From an uncultured Prevotella sp. (GTDB lineage Bacteria > Bacteroidota > Bacteroidia > Bacteroidales > Bacteroidaceae), in assembly GCA_905234355.1 (NCBI GenBank), contig CAJOHP010000070.1, positions 1 to 32,604 of the forward strand: 32,604 nucleotides of DNA, written 5' to 3'. The notes below the pieces were generated by a model that was not told the origin of the DNA, ran no database searches, and was given only the letters and a program-made list of their open reading frames with translations. The position numbers and the translations under genes are program-made. Below, piece after piece: positions 1 through 8,666 of the stretch (position 1 is the first letter of the stretch; every line of letters starts with the position of its first letter).

Positions 1-90
1 ATGAGCGTATGTGAGCCTTGATTTGTAACTTTTCGGGGCAATTTGTTCACATTTTTATCTCGACTGGCTTAAAATCTCGGAAATTTTATC

Positions 91-98
91 TAAATTTG
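91..98 (+). promoter_or_regulatory. Bacteroidota -7 box (TAAATTTG) for the NRPS-like gene
   Basis: Matches TAnnTTTG, 36 nt upstream of ATG 135; no convincing -33 box. Confidence 0.45.
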
Positions 99-134
99 CC
101 TGTAAAATTCACCTATACTGCTGATGATTATATT

Positions 135-3100
135 ATGGAAACTATTGTACAGAGCATAGTCAAGACTATTTTCAAATATCCTAAGCGGAAGGCTGTAGCC
201 GATGCGGAAGGCTGGTATTCCTATGAGCGCTTGGGGGCCATCACCGACCAAATGGCAGAAATCATCATCCGCCGTGCAGGGCAGCATGGCGTCGATCTTG
301 CCCAGCGTATCGAAAAAGGCCAAAGCGGTCTGCGTGTGGCTGTCATCATGCCTCGAACCAAGGACTTCCTTCTGGCTACCATCGGCATCATGAAGGCAGG
401 ATGCCCCTATGTACCCATAGATCCCGACTTCCCCATAGACCGTATCAACATCATCTTGAAAGACTGTCGAAGCTTCCAGATCGTCACCACCAAGGAGGTT
501 CTTAGTAAACTACGTGCCGACAAGGCATTCTCCTACACGGAGAAGGACATCATTCTGATGGAGAACGTGCTGGAGATGCCTCCCTCCAGGACGCACATGA
601 CGTACTATGACTACTCTATGCTGGCCAACGAAGGCCTGATTATCTATACGTCGGGCTCAACGGGGCAGCCCAAGGGCGTAGTCCACAAGATGAGTATCTT
701 TCCCCTGATGTCGGAGGTGGTGACACACTTCCATACGGTGACCTCAGAGACCTGCAGTGCCACGTTAGGGAACTTTTCGTTTCTGACTATCTTCATGGAT
801 ATCTATCTGCCGCTGACGCTGGGTGGCTTCGTGTATGTTGTAAACGATACGGAGCGCTTGGACATACGCCTGCTGCACGACGTGCTGGTAAGAAACCGAA
901 TAGAGTTTTGCTTCATGCCTACCAAACTGGGGCTGTCGATGATTGACGCATACGATGATCTGCCATTCAAGGCACTGATTGTGGCAGGTGAGAAACTGCT
1001 GAATCCGCCCGCTACGGACTTCAAGCTCATTGATACCTATGGCACCACCGAGATAGGTTCAGTCATCTGCCGGCTGGTGAACTCTGGGCAGGACAACGAC
1101 ACGCTGGGCACCACACTCGAGGGAATGACAGCCTACCTGCTGGACGAAGAGGGCCGGCAGATTACAGAGCCTGGCGTGACAGGTGAATTCTGCATCGTCA
1201 CCCCTTCGGCAGCCATAGGCTATAACAACCTTCCCGAACTGACTGCCGAGAAGTTTGTTGATTGTCCTTTCGCCCCCGGGCAACTCATGTTCAAGACAGG
1301 CGACCTGATGGCTTACAAGAAGGATGGTTCGCTGGCGTTCCACGGCCGCAAAGACTACATGGTCAAGCTGAACGGCTTCCGCATCGAACTGGGCGAGATA
1401 GAGAGCGTGCTCTCCAAGCACGAAAAGATGTTGGATGTCGCCTGTGTGATGAAGACTGCTGAGAGAGGCGACTACCTGTGCTTCTACTATACTACCAAGG
1501 ACGGCAAGCGCGTAGCAGAGGAAGAGCTGAAGAACTTTGCCGCCAAGAAGCTGGCGCACTATATGGTGCCGTCCATCTATGTACATCTGGATTCTATGCC
1601 CCGCAATGCCAACAGCAAGATAGACCGTCTGCACCTGCCTGAGCCTGTTGCCTGGTCGCAGGCAGAATACGTGGCTCCTGCCACACCAACGGAGGCGAAG
1701 TTGGAGGCTGTCTTCCGCGACCTGCTGGGCAAGGAGCGGCTGAGTGTCACCACGTCGCTGTATGCCCAAGGCCTGAACTCGATACTCGCCATGCAGGCGA
1801 TTGTTAAAATAGCAGAGTGCTTAGGCTTGGATTTGGACTACGAAACGGTTTTCAAGGAAGAGAATATCCGCAGCTTGGCGCGATTCATCGATAGAGACAA
1901 GGCTCGGCATAAAACATCATTCAGGGTCTATCCCAAAGCGAGGACCTATCCTGCCCTGAAAGGTATGTTAGGCTATATGAAGGCATACCAAAAAGGCTAC
2001 AGAACCAATGAAGTGAAATACATCATCCGCATTGAGGGTGTTAAACTGCCAGAAATGAAAAATGCCCTGCAGGCGGTGGCAAAGGCTCATCCCAGTGTGA
2101 AAGTCCGTGGTGCCATGGAGGGCAGGAAATTCATCATCGAGCGAGACGACGAGACACCAATGCCATACGAGACGCTGAAACTGGACTTTGAACCCGCTGG
2201 TGACTGGATAAACGTAAACTGCTCGAAAAAGGTACAGATAGTTGGTGGCTATCTGGTTCATTTCGTGCTCATAGAGACACCTTCCAACGGATACCTATAT
2301 TGTTTTGGCTCGCACGCGGCCCTTGATGCCAGTGCACTGCAACTTTTGATTCACGATTTCTGTCGTGTATTAGCTGGCGAAGAGTTGACACCAGAGAAAT
2401 ATACCATCTACGACTATGCCCTTGACGAGCAACGTTATTTCCGTTCCAAGGCTAAGAAAAAGGATGAAGACTACTATCTTGCGCTGACCAAGGGACTCCA
2501 GGAAAACGTGTTGCCATACGACAAACCTATTGATGGTAGTGACTGGTGCGAGGCAGTTTGTTCGGTCAAGTTCGACAAGGCGGCAATAGACCAATACTGT
2601 TTTAAACACCAGTTGTCGCAAAATTCTTTTTTCATTGCCGTCTTCATGCAAGCCTTTGCAAAGAAAGGAAAGTGGAAGGAAACGATGATCTCTTGTCTGC
2701 ACAGCAATAGAGGTAGTGCAGAACTTGCCAATGTGATGAATCTGACGATACGTAATTTCCCTATCGTTAGTCGTCGGCATGTCACGCTCCGCTCTTCTCG
2801 CTTCCACCAGCAGATGCAGCAAGAGATGCACGCCATACAAGACCAGGTGGTCAGGGCCATGAAGATGCACTTCTACGACTATTACAGCGTTTCCGGTCTC
2901 GGAAATAAGAGTCCTAATGAGTTATATAAGTGTACTTTCCTATATTATGTCGGCCTGAAAGACCTTCTGATGAATCCTGTGAAAGAAAGTAATCTTCTGG
3001 GACGTAAAGTGACATTCGTCAATCCTATGCCCGAGACGATTATAAAGCCAGCTAACGACATGCTTGCCGTAGGTGTTGAACTGAGTATTGACGGTACTTA

Positions 3101-3203
3101 TGAGTTCAAACTTCTATATAATTATAAAAATTACAAACTTGCCACGATAAAAACACTTGCCCGATACGTACAAGATTATATTGGCAAACTGCTCAACGAG
3201 TGA
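135..3203 (+). CDS. NRPS-like protein: AMP-binding adenylation domain, peptidyl carrier domain, C-terminal condensation-like domain
   Basis: A-domain motifs LIIYTSGSTGQPKGVVHK, DTYGTTEIGS, FKTGDLMAYKKDGSLAFHGRKDYMVKLNGFRIELGEIE; carrier motif GLNSILAMQAIVKI; condensation-like GSHAALDASAL. ORF opens at 18, but ATG 135 lies just downstream of a TAAATTTG -7 box at 91-98. Confidence 0.9.
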   Translation: METIVQSIVKTIFKYPKRKAVADAEGWYSYERLGAITDQMAEIIIRRAGQHGVDLAQRIEKGQSGLRVAVIMPRTKDFLLATIGIMKAGCPYVPIDPDFPIDRINIILKDCRSFQIVTTKEVLSKLRADKAFSYTEKDIILMENVLEMPPSRTHMTYYDYSMLANEGLIIYTSGSTGQPKGVVHKMSIFPLMSEVVTHFHTVTSETCSATLGNFSFLTIFMDIYLPLTLGGFVYVVNDTERLDIRLLHDVLVRNRIEFCFMPTKLGLSMIDAYDDLPFKALIVAGEKLLNPPATDFKLIDTYGTTEIGSVICRLVNSGQDNDTLGTTLEGMTAYLLDEEGRQITEPGVTGEFCIVTPSAAIGYNNLPELTAEKFVDCPFAPGQLMFKTGDLMAYKKDGSLAFHGRKDYMVKLNGFRIELGEIESVLSKHEKMLDVACVMKTAERGDYLCFYYTTKDGKRVAEEELKNFAAKKLAHYMVPSIYVHLDSMPRNANSKIDRLHLPEPVAWSQAEYVAPATPTEAKLEAVFRDLLGKERLSVTTSLYAQGLNSILAMQAIVKIAECLGLDLDYETVFKEENIRSLARFIDRDKARHKTSFRVYPKARTYPALKGMLGYMKAYQKGYRTNEVKYIIRIEGVKLPEMKNALQAVAKAHPSVKVRGAMEGRKFIIERDDETPMPYETLKLDFEPAGDWINVNCSKKVQIVGGYLVHFVLIETPSNGYLYCFGSHAALDASALQLLIHDFCRVLAGEELTPEKYTIYDYALDEQRYFRSKAKKKDEDYYLALTKGLQENVLPYDKPIDGSDWCEAVCSVKFDKAAIDQYCFKHQLSQNSFFIAVFMQAFAKKGKWKETMISCLHSNRGSAELANVMNLTIRNFPIVSRRHVTLRSSRFHQQMQQEMHAIQDQVVRAMKMHFYDYYSVSGLGNKSPNELYKCTFLYYVGLKDLLMNPVKESNLLGRKVTFVNPMPETIIKPANDMLAVGVELSIDGTYEFKLLYNYKNYKLATIKTLARYVQDYIGKLLNE

Positions 3204-3227
3204 CGTTCAACATCTATTTTTCTGACT

Positions 3228-4991
3228 ATGATTCGCAAACCATATCTCATATCGCGAGCCATCAAGACTTATATTTTTGCTTCTATCCTGACGATGGCTA
3301 TCGGACAGTTCAATGCCCTTGTCGATAGCCTGCTGATGGGGCACTTGATAGGTCCGGAGGCTTTGTCGGCCATTATGCTGTCGGTTCCTGTCTTAAATTT
3401 AGCTACGATGGCCTATATCCTTTTGTCGTCTGGTGCGGCGATGATGGCTGGTAAGGCGATAGGTGCCCGCGACTACGAGAAGAGCTCCAGTATTTTTTCT
3501 GTAAGCATCATGTCGCTGCTAACCGTCGGAGTCATGATTTCCTTCGGATGCTGGCTGTGCTGTGGTGAGCTGACGGCGTTGGTATGTAAAGACGAAAGGC
3601 TGTATCCCTATGTGCTACAGTATTTAGGATGCGCTACGGGATTGTCGTTCATTACCATGATGCAGCAGGCGTTCTCACAGTTTACGGATGTCGATGGCAA
3701 ACCGAAAACAGTGACCAGGGCTATGGCTATATCCGTTTCGGTCAACATTGTGTTCAATATCTTTTTAGTTGCCGTCTGTAAGCTGGGAATCGCGGGTTCT
3801 GCTTTGGCTTCTGTTATTGGTAATATGGCAAGTATTGTGTTTTTAGTGCGCTGCATGAGCAGAAACAACAAATCCTATCACTTTAAGGTGCATGTCCCCA
3901 ATGCCATTGGAATCCTGGGAAGTAATGTGAAAAATGGTCTGGCTATGATGATGACGACGGTTCTAACGTCGGTCTGTATCATATACATGAACAGCATGGT
4001 AGTCCAATCCTTAGGAGCTAACGGCATGTTCGTCATGTCTATAACCGGTGGCTTGATGGGTATCTGTTCGCTGCTGACCACGGGAGCCTCGCAGGCGTTC
4101 ACTTCTGTTGGGGGCATGCTCTTTGGCCAGAATGACTTCCAAGGCATGCGCATGCTATTCAGCAAATGTGTTATGATTATTCTGCTGGCAGCACTCTTCA
4201 TGACGCTTGTCGGGCAGGTGTGGCCAGAGGGCTTCGCCATTCTATATGGTGCTAAGACTCCTGAACTCATCACGTTCTCCGGTCGTAGTCTGCGTATCAT
4301 AACCTTCATGTTTGTTCCCTTCATGCTCATGGTTATGATGCCTCCTGTCTATCAGCTGCTGGGATATATGAAGCTGGTGGGACTGATGTCCGTGTCCTTC
4401 TTTGTCATCTTGCTTCCTGCCATGAGCTTACTGAGCAAGAGCGATAATCCGGAAAACATCTGGTTTGCTTTCCCTTTGGCTGCGTGGGGTGGGGTGGTGT
4501 TATGTATGCCAGTACTCCTCTTTATTCATTGGCAGAAGCCAGACACGATGCCGCTGGCGCTGATTCCCAACCCCAGTCCGTATCATCGTATGCTTGATAT
4601 CTCCATACCTGCCAGCCAAGACAGTGTTAATAAAGCTATGGAAGAGGTTGTCCGGTTTGTCGAGAGCCTTGATGTCAATTCGAGGTTCTTGAAGAACAAT
4701 ATAGAACTATGTACGGAGGAGTTGCTGGAAAATATTGTCCAGCATTCTGGTATCTCGAGTTCACACTACATTGATTTGCGCATAACAGAGACTGATACCA
4801 GCATATTGGTGATGCTGAAAGACGATGGGCTGCAGTTTGATCCCACTATTCAGAATTGCTCCAGCACAAATCTGGGACTGATGCTTGCCCGTTCGTTTTC
4901 CAACAAGATGGAATACAAGTATATGTACAGTCTGAATATGACATTCATGGAATGGAATAAAGAAGACAGCAAGAATAAGTATGTTTTATAA
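3228..4991 (+). CDS. MATE-family efflux transporter with C-terminal RsbW/SpoIIAB-like HATPase domain
   Basis: N-terminal MATE-like multi-pass membrane region (AIGQFNALVDSLLMGHLIGPEALSAI); C-terminal N-box ELCTEELLENIVQHS, G1-like VMLKDDGLQFDP, G2-like NLGLMLARSF. Starts 25 bp after the NRPS-like stop, so probably co-transcribed. Confidence 0.88.
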   Translation: MIRKPYLISRAIKTYIFASILTMAIGQFNALVDSLLMGHLIGPEALSAIMLSVPVLNLATMAYILLSSGAAMMAGKAIGARDYEKSSSIFSVSIMSLLTVGVMISFGCWLCCGELTALVCKDERLYPYVLQYLGCATGLSFITMMQQAFSQFTDVDGKPKTVTRAMAISVSVNIVFNIFLVAVCKLGIAGSALASVIGNMASIVFLVRCMSRNNKSYHFKVHVPNAIGILGSNVKNGLAMMMTTVLTSVCIIYMNSMVVQSLGANGMFVMSITGGLMGICSLLTTGASQAFTSVGGMLFGQNDFQGMRMLFSKCVMIILLAALFMTLVGQVWPEGFAILYGAKTPELITFSGRSLRIITFMFVPFMLMVMMPPVYQLLGYMKLVGLMSVSFFVILLPAMSLLSKSDNPENIWFAFPLAAWGGVVLCMPVLLFIHWQKPDTMPLALIPNPSPYHRMLDISIPASQDSVNKAMEEVVRFVESLDVNSRFLKNNIELCTEELLENIVQHSGISSSHYIDLRITETDTSILVMLKDDGLQFDPTIQNCSSTNLGLMLARSFSNKMEYKYMYSLNMTFMEWNKEDSKNKYVL

Positions 4992-5050
4992 TTGAACACG
5001 AAGACACGAAGATGAAGCCTTATATGTGTAGCCCTTTTGTGTCTTCGTGT

Positions 5051-5238
5051 CTCATGGTCCACGAGAAGGAGCGGGTGCCGATCTTGAACGATACGGTCAG
5101 GGCACCAGCGTCGATGGTCTGAGGCACGATGATGCTCTCGTACTTGGCCGTGCTGCGCATGTTTGCATCGGTGGCAGGGGTGAATTCGCTCTGGCAGGCC
5201 AGGATGTCGGCAGCAACGGGGGAGGCGGCAGGGGCTAG
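5051..5238 (-). pseudogene. Remnant of a fimbrillin-family (Mfa-like) protein
   Basis: Minus-strand translation LAPAASPVAADILACQSEFTPATDANMRSTAKYESIIVPQTIDAGALTVSFKIGTRSFSWTMRH without stops; no start or intact domain. Confidence 0.6.
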
Positions 5239-5256
5239 GATAGGCGGTTAGCGCAT

Positions 5257-5385
5257 ATGAGAGAATGGACTCATCAAGTGCAGGGACTACATCTTCAACT
5301 TCCTCGAGAACCCGGCGATACCGCCCGATAATAATGCAAGTGAAAGGGGAATCAGAAAGGTGAAGAACTCTGGCACCTTCCGTTC
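5257..5385 (+). pseudogene. Remnant of IS66-type transposase C-terminus
   Basis: Translation ENGLIKCRDYIFNFLENPAIPPDNNASERGIRKVK-NSGTFRSQFF resembles the IS66 C-terminal PPDNNxSERAIRNVKVKQKxSGxFRS motif, with a few residues missing. Confidence 0.75.
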
Positions 5386-5431
5386 CCAATTTTTTCGCCA
5401 CGAATTTCACCTGAATTTCACAAGGGACAAA

Positions 5432-5466
5432 GAAAAAGCGGCTACTTTTGGTGTAACCGCTTGATT
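5432..5466 (-). terminator. Intrinsic terminator downstream of tRNA
   Basis: Minus strand AAGCGGTTAC-ACCAAAA-GTAGCCGCTT followed by TTTCTTT. Confidence 0.7.
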
Positions 5467-5473
5467 TTCAGCG

Positions 5474-5547
5474 TGGACCAGCCAGGGCTTGAACCTGGGA
5501 CCTCCAGATTATGAGTCTGTTGCTCTAACCAACTGAGCTACAAGTCC
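5474..5547 (-). tRNA. tRNA with CAT anticodon (tRNA-Met, or tRNA-Ile2 if lysidine-modified)
   Basis: RC GGACTTGTAGCTCAGTTGGTTAGAGCAACAGACTCATAATCTGGAGGTCCCAGGTTCAAGCCCTGGCTGGTCCA; D arm, anticodon loop CTCATAA and T arm recognisable; one T-T mismatch in acceptor stem; no encoded CCA. Confidence 0.92.
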
Positions 5548-5573
5548 GATGCTTTATGGTCTGAAAGCGGATG

Positions 5574-5581
5574 CAAAGGTA
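5574..5581 (-). promoter_or_regulatory. -7 box for tRNA (TACCTTTG on minus)
   Basis: caaaggta on plus strand, 26 nt upstream of tRNA 5' end. Confidence 0.5.
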
Positions 5582-5699
5582 ATAAAAAAACGGCATTTAC
5601 TGCACATGATACCATGGATAATCACTTGTATTTAACTTTTTTTACCATCTGAGGCCGGAAAAAATGACTGCCGAGGGCGCTAAAATGCCAACTTCTTAG

Positions 5700-5707
5700 T
5701 AACTTTG
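5700..5707 (+). promoter_or_regulatory. -7 box (TAACTTTG) upstream of ribF
   Basis: TAnnTTTG match 9 nt before ATG 5716. Confidence 0.5.
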
Positions 5708-5715
5708 CCGCCGTA

Positions 5716-6696
5716 ATGCTGCAACCCGAATCCCTCATCAGGCCCCACGACATGGCTTCACGCGGCTATGCTGCCACCATCGGTTTCTTCGACGGTGTGC
5801 ACCTGGGGCATCGCTTCTTGCTCGAAAAGCTGCGACACATCGCTGCCGAACAAGAGTTGGGGTCAATGGTCATCACCTTCGACCGCCATCCGCGACAGGT
5901 GGTCGACACCCAATGGCAGCCTGCACTGCTCACGACCACCGAGGAGAAGGCTCGCCTGCTGGCCGACGCATCGCTGGACCGTGTGGTGGTCATGCCGTTC
6001 ACCGAGCAGCTGGCGCGTCTCAGCGCCCACGACTTCATGGAGCGGGTGCTTGTCGGGCAGCTGGGGGTGAGGGTGCTGCTCACGGGCTACGACAACCGCT
6101 TCGGCCACCGGCGCGAGGAAGGCTTTGCCGACTATGTGGCCTATGGCCGCGAGCTGGGCATCGGCGTGGTGCAGGCGCCCTCGCTCAGCACGGCAGGCCT
6201 GTGCTACAGCTCGTCGATGGCGCGCCGCCGTCTGGCGGAGGGCGACGTGGCAGGTGCCGCCACTGTGTTGGGGCGCTGCTACACGCTGAGCGGCATGGTG
6301 GTCCATGGCCACGAGATAGGGCGCAGGCTGGGCTTCCCTACCGCCAATGTGCAACCCGACGACCCGCTGAAGCTCATCCCCCGCACCGGGGTCTATGCCG
6401 TCTGGGCGATGCTCCATGAGGGGCACGGGCGGCTGCCTCTTTCCTACGCGGCCGTGATGAACATTGGGCACCGGCCCACCTTCGCCGGCGACGGCCTCAC
6501 GCTTGAGGTCCATCTGCTCGACTTCGCCGGCGACCTCTACGGCCGCCGTCTCACCGTGGCCTTTGCGGCCCGTCTGCGCGACGAGCGACGCTTCGGCACC
6601 GCAGCCGACCTGGCGCGGCAGATGGATGCCGACGTCTGTAGCGCCCGAGAGCTGCTCGTCACCCCACCAACGAACCTAAACACCTTACTACTATGA
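5716..6696 (+). CDS. ribF: Bifunctional riboflavin kinase/FAD synthetase
   Basis: ATIGFFDGVHLGHR nucleotidyltransferase motif; riboflavin kinase motifs GRRLGFPTANV and TGVYAVWA. Confidence 0.95.
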   Translation: MLQPESLIRPHDMASRGYAATIGFFDGVHLGHRFLLEKLRHIAAEQELGSMVITFDRHPRQVVDTQWQPALLTTTEEKARLLADASLDRVVVMPFTEQLARLSAHDFMERVLVGQLGVRVLLTGYDNRFGHRREEGFADYVAYGRELGIGVVQAPSLSTAGLCYSSSMARRRLAEGDVAGAATVLGRCYTLSGMVVHGHEIGRRLGFPTANVQPDDPLKLIPRTGVYAVWAMLHEGHGRLPLSYAAVMNIGHRPTFAGDGLTLEVHLLDFAGDLYGRRLTVAFAARLRDERRFGTAADLARQMDADVCSARELLVTPPTNLNTLLL

Positions 6697-7478
6697 TAGA
6701 AACCATCATCTACGTGCTTATCTTCACAGCGCTGCAGATTCTTCCGAGCGCTATTGTCCTTTGGGGCTGGAGCCTGACCGGCAGCGACGCCCTGACCACG
6801 ACCGACCTGCAGTTGGTGGGCATGATGCTCAGCGCAGTGCTCACGCTGCTCATCTTCATCGCGCTGAAGTGGGCCCGTCCCACGCGTGCCTACCTGCTGA
6901 GCCGCCCCTGGGTGGTGGTGGTGTGGAGTATGCTGGCCGCTCTCGGGTCGATAGTGCCGAGCACATGGCTGCAGGAGCAACTGCCTGAGCTGCCCAACGT
7001 GATAGCCCAGCAGATGGCGGGCATCCTGATGCACCGTGGCGGCTACTTCGTCGTGTGCATCCTTGCTCCGCTGGCCGAGGAGCTGGTGTTCCGCGGTGCC
7101 ATCCTCCGTGCTTTGCTTGCGTGGAAGCCCTCACGCGTGTGGGCTATGATAGCTGTGTCGGCTGTGCTGTTCAGCCTGGTGCATTTCAACCCTGCCCAGA
7201 TGCCGCATGCCTTCCTCATCGGCCTGCTGCTGGGATGGATGTATGTGCGCACGGGCAGCATCGTGCCTGGCATGACGTTTCACTGGGCCAACAACACGGC
7301 CGCCTATCTGCTCTACCGCAGCTATCCCGACCCGTCGCTGCACCTGGCCGACTACTTTGGCGGCGACCAGCGTGCCGTGGGTGCGGCGGTCATCTTCTCG
7401 CTCTTCATCCTCGTGCCCAGCATCTACCAGCTGCACCTGCACATGAAGCGTACGGGCAGTGACGACATCGCAAGCTGA
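6693..7478 (+). CDS. CPBP family intramembrane glutamic endopeptidase
   Basis: EELVFRGAILRAL motif, HFNPAQMPHAFLIGLLLGWMYVRTGSI, HWANN; 4-nt overlap with ribF. Confidence 0.9.
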   Translation: MIETIIYVLIFTALQILPSAIVLWGWSLTGSDALTTTDLQLVGMMLSAVLTLLIFIALKWARPTRAYLLSRPWVVVVWSMLAALGSIVPSTWLQEQLPELPNVIAQQMAGILMHRGGYFVVCILAPLAEELVFRGAILRALLAWKPSRVWAMIAVSAVLFSLVHFNPAQMPHAFLIGLLLGWMYVRTGSIVPGMTFHWANNTAAYLLYRSYPDPSLHLADYFGGDQRAVGAAVIFSLFILVPSIYQLHLHMKRTGSDDIAS

Positions 7479-7507
7479 AAGACATTTCCCCTTGCACTCC
7501 CGAAGCT

Positions 7508-7548
7508 AAAAAAACGGCTGTCACCCGCATGGTGTCAGCCGTTTTTCT
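7508..7548 (+). terminator. Intrinsic terminator after ribF-CPBP
   Basis: AAAAACGGCTGTCACCC-GCAT-GGTGTCAGCCGTTTTT, near-perfect inverted repeat with T tail. Confidence 0.85.
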
Positions 7549-7601
7549 TCGTTAATGGTGGCGTTTGCGGTGCTTCGCAGCGTCGTGCGCCGATGGTTGT
7601 T

Positions 7602-8111
7602 TTAATCCTTAAATGACTTGTTATTATAGAGAAAGCATAGAAATTCCGTATCGATATCTCCTGTGAGGCATACCACGGTGAGCTGTCCGTCGGTCAGGTT
7701 TTCGCGTAGCATGATGAGCTCCACGATCTGCCCCTTTCGGTTTGTCCTGCTGTAGAAGGCTCCTCTGAGCTTGTCGCTTCTGAAGTCGTGCATGGCACGG
7801 AATCGTCGGGCGTTTTTCTTCAGGAGTTTCTCGGCGCGCTCGTAGTAGCCTTTGGGAGCGGAGACGATGCGCATGCTGCGCAGCTTCTGTATGGCCATGG
7901 CCATGTCGGCCTCGTGGCTGCTGTCGGCCCTTCCGGCCAGCTGCTCCATCATCTTTGGGCTGACGGTGACACAGGTGACCATCGTGTCGCCCTTGCACTG
8001 CGATACAAACTTCTCGGCGAAGTCTGGCGCGCGTTGTGCTGTGGCCGTCGCTACGGCGAGCATCAGCAGTGCTGCCAGGGAGCACAGTCGTGTCTTCAGG
8101 GTGTGTGTCAT
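7602..8111 (-). CDS. DUF4252-like secreted protein
   Basis: Signal peptide MTHTLKTRLCSLAALLMLAVATATAQ; third gene of sigma-factor operon; family call from gene context and general resemblance. Confidence 0.6.
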   Translation of the reverse strand: MTHTLKTRLCSLAALLMLAVATATAQRAPDFAEKFVSQCKGDTMVTCVTVSPKMMEQLAGRADSSHEADMAMAIQKLRSMRIVSAPKGYYERAEKLLKKNARRFRAMHDFRSDKLRGAFYSRTNRKGQIVELIMLRENLTDGQLTVVCLTGDIDTEFLCFLYNNKSFKD

Positions 8112-8138
8112 CGTTGCCGTAGTTTTATCGTCGCCGTC

Positions 8139-8666
8139 TTATTCCACTTGTGTGGAGTCGCCTTGCACGGCCATGACCGATATGATGGAGTCGGCAGTGC
8201 GTGCCCTGCTGTAGCCGTCGCTGAGCAGCTCGAGTGCGTCTTCCACCTGGTCGAATGCCACGGCGGGGTCTTCGTAGGTGTCGTGATAGGCGGCATAGTT
8301 GATGTCGTCGTTCTGCGGCTGTGCGGATCGCATGGACAGGTCCATGGCCTGGCCCAGTGCGAGCACCACGGCCACGACGGCGGCAGCTCTGAGCAGCGGT
8401 CGCAGTCGCTCGGCGATGCTCACCGTGCGTGCCTTCACCACGGGTGCGGCTTCTTCGGTGAGTGCGAGTATGCGCTCGTCGAAGTCGTCTCCCAGTGCGG
8501 GCTCGTCGGGCGTGAGGGCAGCGAAGAGCGGCGCGTAGCGTCGCAGCTGCCCGGGCACCTCTTCGGGGCTCTGGGCGAAGAAGGAGCGCAGTATCTGCTC
8601 TTCCTGCAAGGTGGTCTGGCACTGGAAGTAGCGCTCCACGAGTTGTTCTATGTACTTATAGTCCAT
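8139..8666 (-). CDS. Membrane-associated protein encoded beside an ECF sigma factor (possible anti-sigma-type protein)
   Basis: MDYKYIEQLVERYFQCQTTLQEEQILRSFF...; central hydrophobic segment LLRAAAVVAVVLALG; overlaps sigma gene by 11 nt. Confidence 0.65.
   Translation of the reverse strand: MDYKYIEQLVERYFQCQTTLQEEQILRSFFAQSPEEVPGQLRRYAPLFAALTPDEPALGDDFDERILALTEEAAPVVKARTVSIAERLRPLLRAAAVVAVVLALGQAMDLSMRSAQPQNDDINYAAYHDTYEDPAVAFDQVEDALELLSDGYSRARTADSIISVMAVQGDSTQVE

Noticed and set aside
5047-5238. Plus-strand 63-aa ORF MSHGPREGAGADL...
   Set aside because: The minus strand over the same interval gives a coherent fimbrillin-like translation.
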